64,000 nt of DNA from Stereum hirsutum FP-91666 SS1 (lineage: Eukaryota; Basidiomycota; Agaricomycetes; Russulales; Stereaceae), in NCBI RefSeq assembly GCF_000264905.1, contig NW_006763135.1, positions 785,179 to 849,178 on the forward strand, in the 5' to 3' direction. Shown piece after piece: positions 61,901 through 64,000 of this stretch. How positions within the stretch are numbered: the stretch's first letter is position 1; every line of letters starts with the position of its first letter. A program made the translations under genes and the position numbers. A model generated the notes under the pieces. The model worked only from the letters and a program-made list of their open reading frames with translations. It was not told where the DNA came from and ran no database searches.

Positions 61901-63043
61901 GTTGGTCTCACTCATGAACTTGAGTCGGAAGGCTTCGATCGACCCAACATGAAGCATGTCTTATCCTTTGAATCGTAGTTCGCCGTTACTGACTGTTCAC
62001 TTTGGATAGGCTTCCCGGTGCGACGAACGCCCTCGTCTCCGCCCTTCTCAAAGTGAACCCGAACACCATCGTGATCAATCAGTCCGGAACACCAGTGGAG
62101 ATGCCGTGGGTCGACGAGGCGCACACCTTATTGCAGGTAATTGCATTCTTTCCGCCTCTCTTATGAATAGCGAGATGACTGAATCTGAATGTTACGGCGG
62201 CGCTAGGCGTTCTACGGAGGGAATGAGCTGGGAAATGGCCTTGCAGATGTATTGTTCGGGAAAGTGAATCCTTCGGCGAAGTTGGCGTTGACATTCCCGT
62301 GAGTTTCTGAATCTCCTATTTGCAGAAGTCATTCTAACAGGGTTGGATTTGATGCAGCAAACGGCTAGAAGACAGCCCCTCTTACCCGTCTTACGGTGAT
62401 AAGGGTGAAGCTCACGGGAAGATTCTCTACAACGAGGTCAGTTCTTTTCAGATGTTTGTATTCTAGCGATAAAAACCTCATGAAATTACCACAGGGCATA
62501 TACGTGGGTTACCGCTCCTTCGACAAGCGCTCCCTCGACCCTCTCTTCCCCTTCGGCTACGGTCTTTCCTACACCACCTTCTCCTACTCCAATCTCCACG
62601 TCAGCGAGCCCTCCTTCAGCGCATCCTCCTCCTCTGGAAAGAACCTTTCTTTGACCATCACATTCACCGTCACCAACACTGGTTCCCTTCCCGGCTCCGA
62701 GTCGTCCCAGATTTACGTATCTTATCCCTCTACATCCGTCGTCCCGCACGCACCACAGCAGCTCAAAGGCTTCGCCAAAACCGGAATCTTGGAACCCGGA
62801 ACAAGCGAGGAGCTGAAGGTGTCGCTGGATAGGGATGCGTTTGCGTGGTGGGATGAGAGGGTGAGCAGGGCGGGAAGCGGCGTGCCGGGGTTGCATGGCG
62901 TTACGAGTCTGGGAGGAAAGGGTGGACGGTGGGTCGCTGAGAAGGGTGTTTACGAGATTGGGGTTGGGGCGTCGAGTAGGGACGTAAGGTTGAAGGGTAC
63001 TGTGGAGGTGAAGGAGGGGCCTCTGGAGTGGCTTGGGTTGTGA
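58979..63043 (+). CDS. Intracellular-type beta-glucosidase, GH3 family with PA14 domain
   Basis: Starts [20 protein letters not shown] at 58979, with no signal peptide, and runs about 850 residues over about 15 exons. The GH3 TIM barrel has [56 protein letters not shown] and [16 protein letters not shown]. Its nucleophile motif is [13 protein letters not shown] (Asp of SDW). The alpha/beta sandwich contains [16 protein letters not shown] and [11 protein letters not shown]14 insert (about 61140-61800; [30 protein letters not shown]) follows as in many fungal cytosolic beta-glucosidases, then [20 protein letters not shown] fibronectin-III-like end ([13 protein letters not shown]...[11 protein letters not shown]) closes it. 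It hydrolyses cellobiose and other beta-glucosides to glucose. The absence of a signal peptide and presence of PA14 indicate the intracellular group. Confidence 0.92.
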
Positions 63044-64000
63044 GCGTGTTCTGATGTTCAAATAAGTGAAAGGAGGAAGATAAAGGATACTCGTCGAGTT
63101 TGTATCTATGTATTTGAAGATGTACGTGATAGGGAGCCGTTGGTTTTTCGCTGGTACTGATATGTATATCAAGTCTCGAGAAATGTACCTTTCTATGTAC
63201 AGTTTTAAATCTATATTTCTTCGCATTTCCTTTGTTACTCTGTTTGAGTTAGGAAGAGCCTCGTCTTTGGCTCCCATTTCCCGATCATAGATTTAAGCGC
63301 CCATTACACGTGGCTCGCATATCGAATCCGCTCCTCCGTTATTCCCCGAGCTACATCTTTGGACCTAACGCCTAACTCGAACCTATGCCCGGATGTACAC
63401 AACTCTCAACCTCGATCTCTCGCGGACTTAGTCGTTCGCATCTCCTCGCAATTCAATATTTCACCGCTAGTCACCCCCTCCACGGTGCTTATCGGCGTTG
63501 TTGTTCAACCCTCGAAACCATTCCTGAGACCCTGGCGTGCTTTCTCCTGAACTATATATCTCCTGCTGTACAGGCCTTAGGTAGGTTACTCCATTATCAC
63601 TGCTTACCGGCTGTAGTGCCCAAATGTGTACGAAATTCGTTGGCGATCCAAGTTGTCAACGCACATAGAGTGGTTCGTCTTTCGCCGCTTCCATATTACC
63701 TTCAATATACACTGCCCTACCAAGACTGACATTTTACTTTCCCAATTATTCTTCACGGTCATGGGGAACCCGGATTTATCACTTTCCGGACCATATTTCA
63801 AGATTCTAGGTCTAAACAAAGTTTAGTTGGCAGATGCGGGTGCAGAGGCGTCTCCTCTTGCCAGTTCAGTATGATGCGGTGTACCAAGTTGGATATGCTT
63901 AGCGACCAAGGTTCAACGCAGTTCAACGCCTATGTAAACCAGCGATGACATGAAGAACGATGCGGATTGTGTTGCCTGCCGGGGGTGCCAATAAGGTCAG
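63044..64000. other. Terminal stretch with no gene recognised
   Basis: 957 bp after the beta-glucosidase. Open frames of up to 114 codons (63385-63729 plus) lack motifs. T-rich part at 63060-63240 is likely 3' untranslated. A gene continuing past the window edge is possible but unsupported. Confidence 0.35.

Noticed and set aside
63385..63729. 114-codon plus-strand frame near the right edge as a gene
   Set aside because: No motif and several equally long overlapping frames nearby.

Overview
The window is nuclear DNA of a filamentous basidiomycete, most likely a wood- or litter-decaying agaricomycete. Genes are dense and on both strands. Nearly every coding region is cut by many introns of about 35-120 bp with GTRNGT-type donors. 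The gene content fits this assignment: a DUF6534-type membrane protein, paired secreted glyoxal oxidases, a basidiomycete-style degenerate protein kinase, a UapA-type purine permease and a single very long formin. I cannot name the species. Coordinates are whole-gene spans from start to stop codon with introns inside. Splice sites were read by eye, and products were recognised from remembered family features, not from a search.

Layout. 1-8.2 kb: the edge of a leftward gene, an SVP26/TEX261 cargo receptor, a predicted pseudokinase and a transcription factor with two zinc clusters. 8.9-14.4 kb: two RPD3-type histone deacetylases in direct tandem. 14.8-22.0 kb: purine permease, F-box protein, SBDS-domain (RTC3-like) protein. 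22.4-28.9 kb: MLH3 head-to-head with a NUP42-like FG nucleoporin. 29.2-30.8 kb: Mediator kinase CDK8/SSN3. 31.4-37.7 kb: two glyoxal oxidases in a direct segmental duplication that includes the promoters. 38.0-46.7 kb: nucleoside hydrolase and formin, convergent. 47.0-51.1 kb: tRNA-Ser(GCU), membrane protein, and a short-chain dehydrogenase with a probable frameshift. 51.8-63.0 kb: MCM6, the 51-residue TOM7, an RNF220-like RING protein and an intracellular GH3 beta-glucosidase.

Most genes are unrelated housekeeping genes, and I see no operon-like pathway, metabolite cluster, transposon or CRISPR array. The local stories are two independent tandem duplications (deacetylases; glyoxal oxidases), the double-zinc-cluster regulator whose second cluster depends on a 13-nt exon, and cell-cycle MCB (ACGCGT) elements upstream of the replication/repair genes MCM6 and MLH3. 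The purine permease and nucleoside hydrolase both serve purine salvage but lie 20 kb apart. I did not find a convincing novel multi-gene system.
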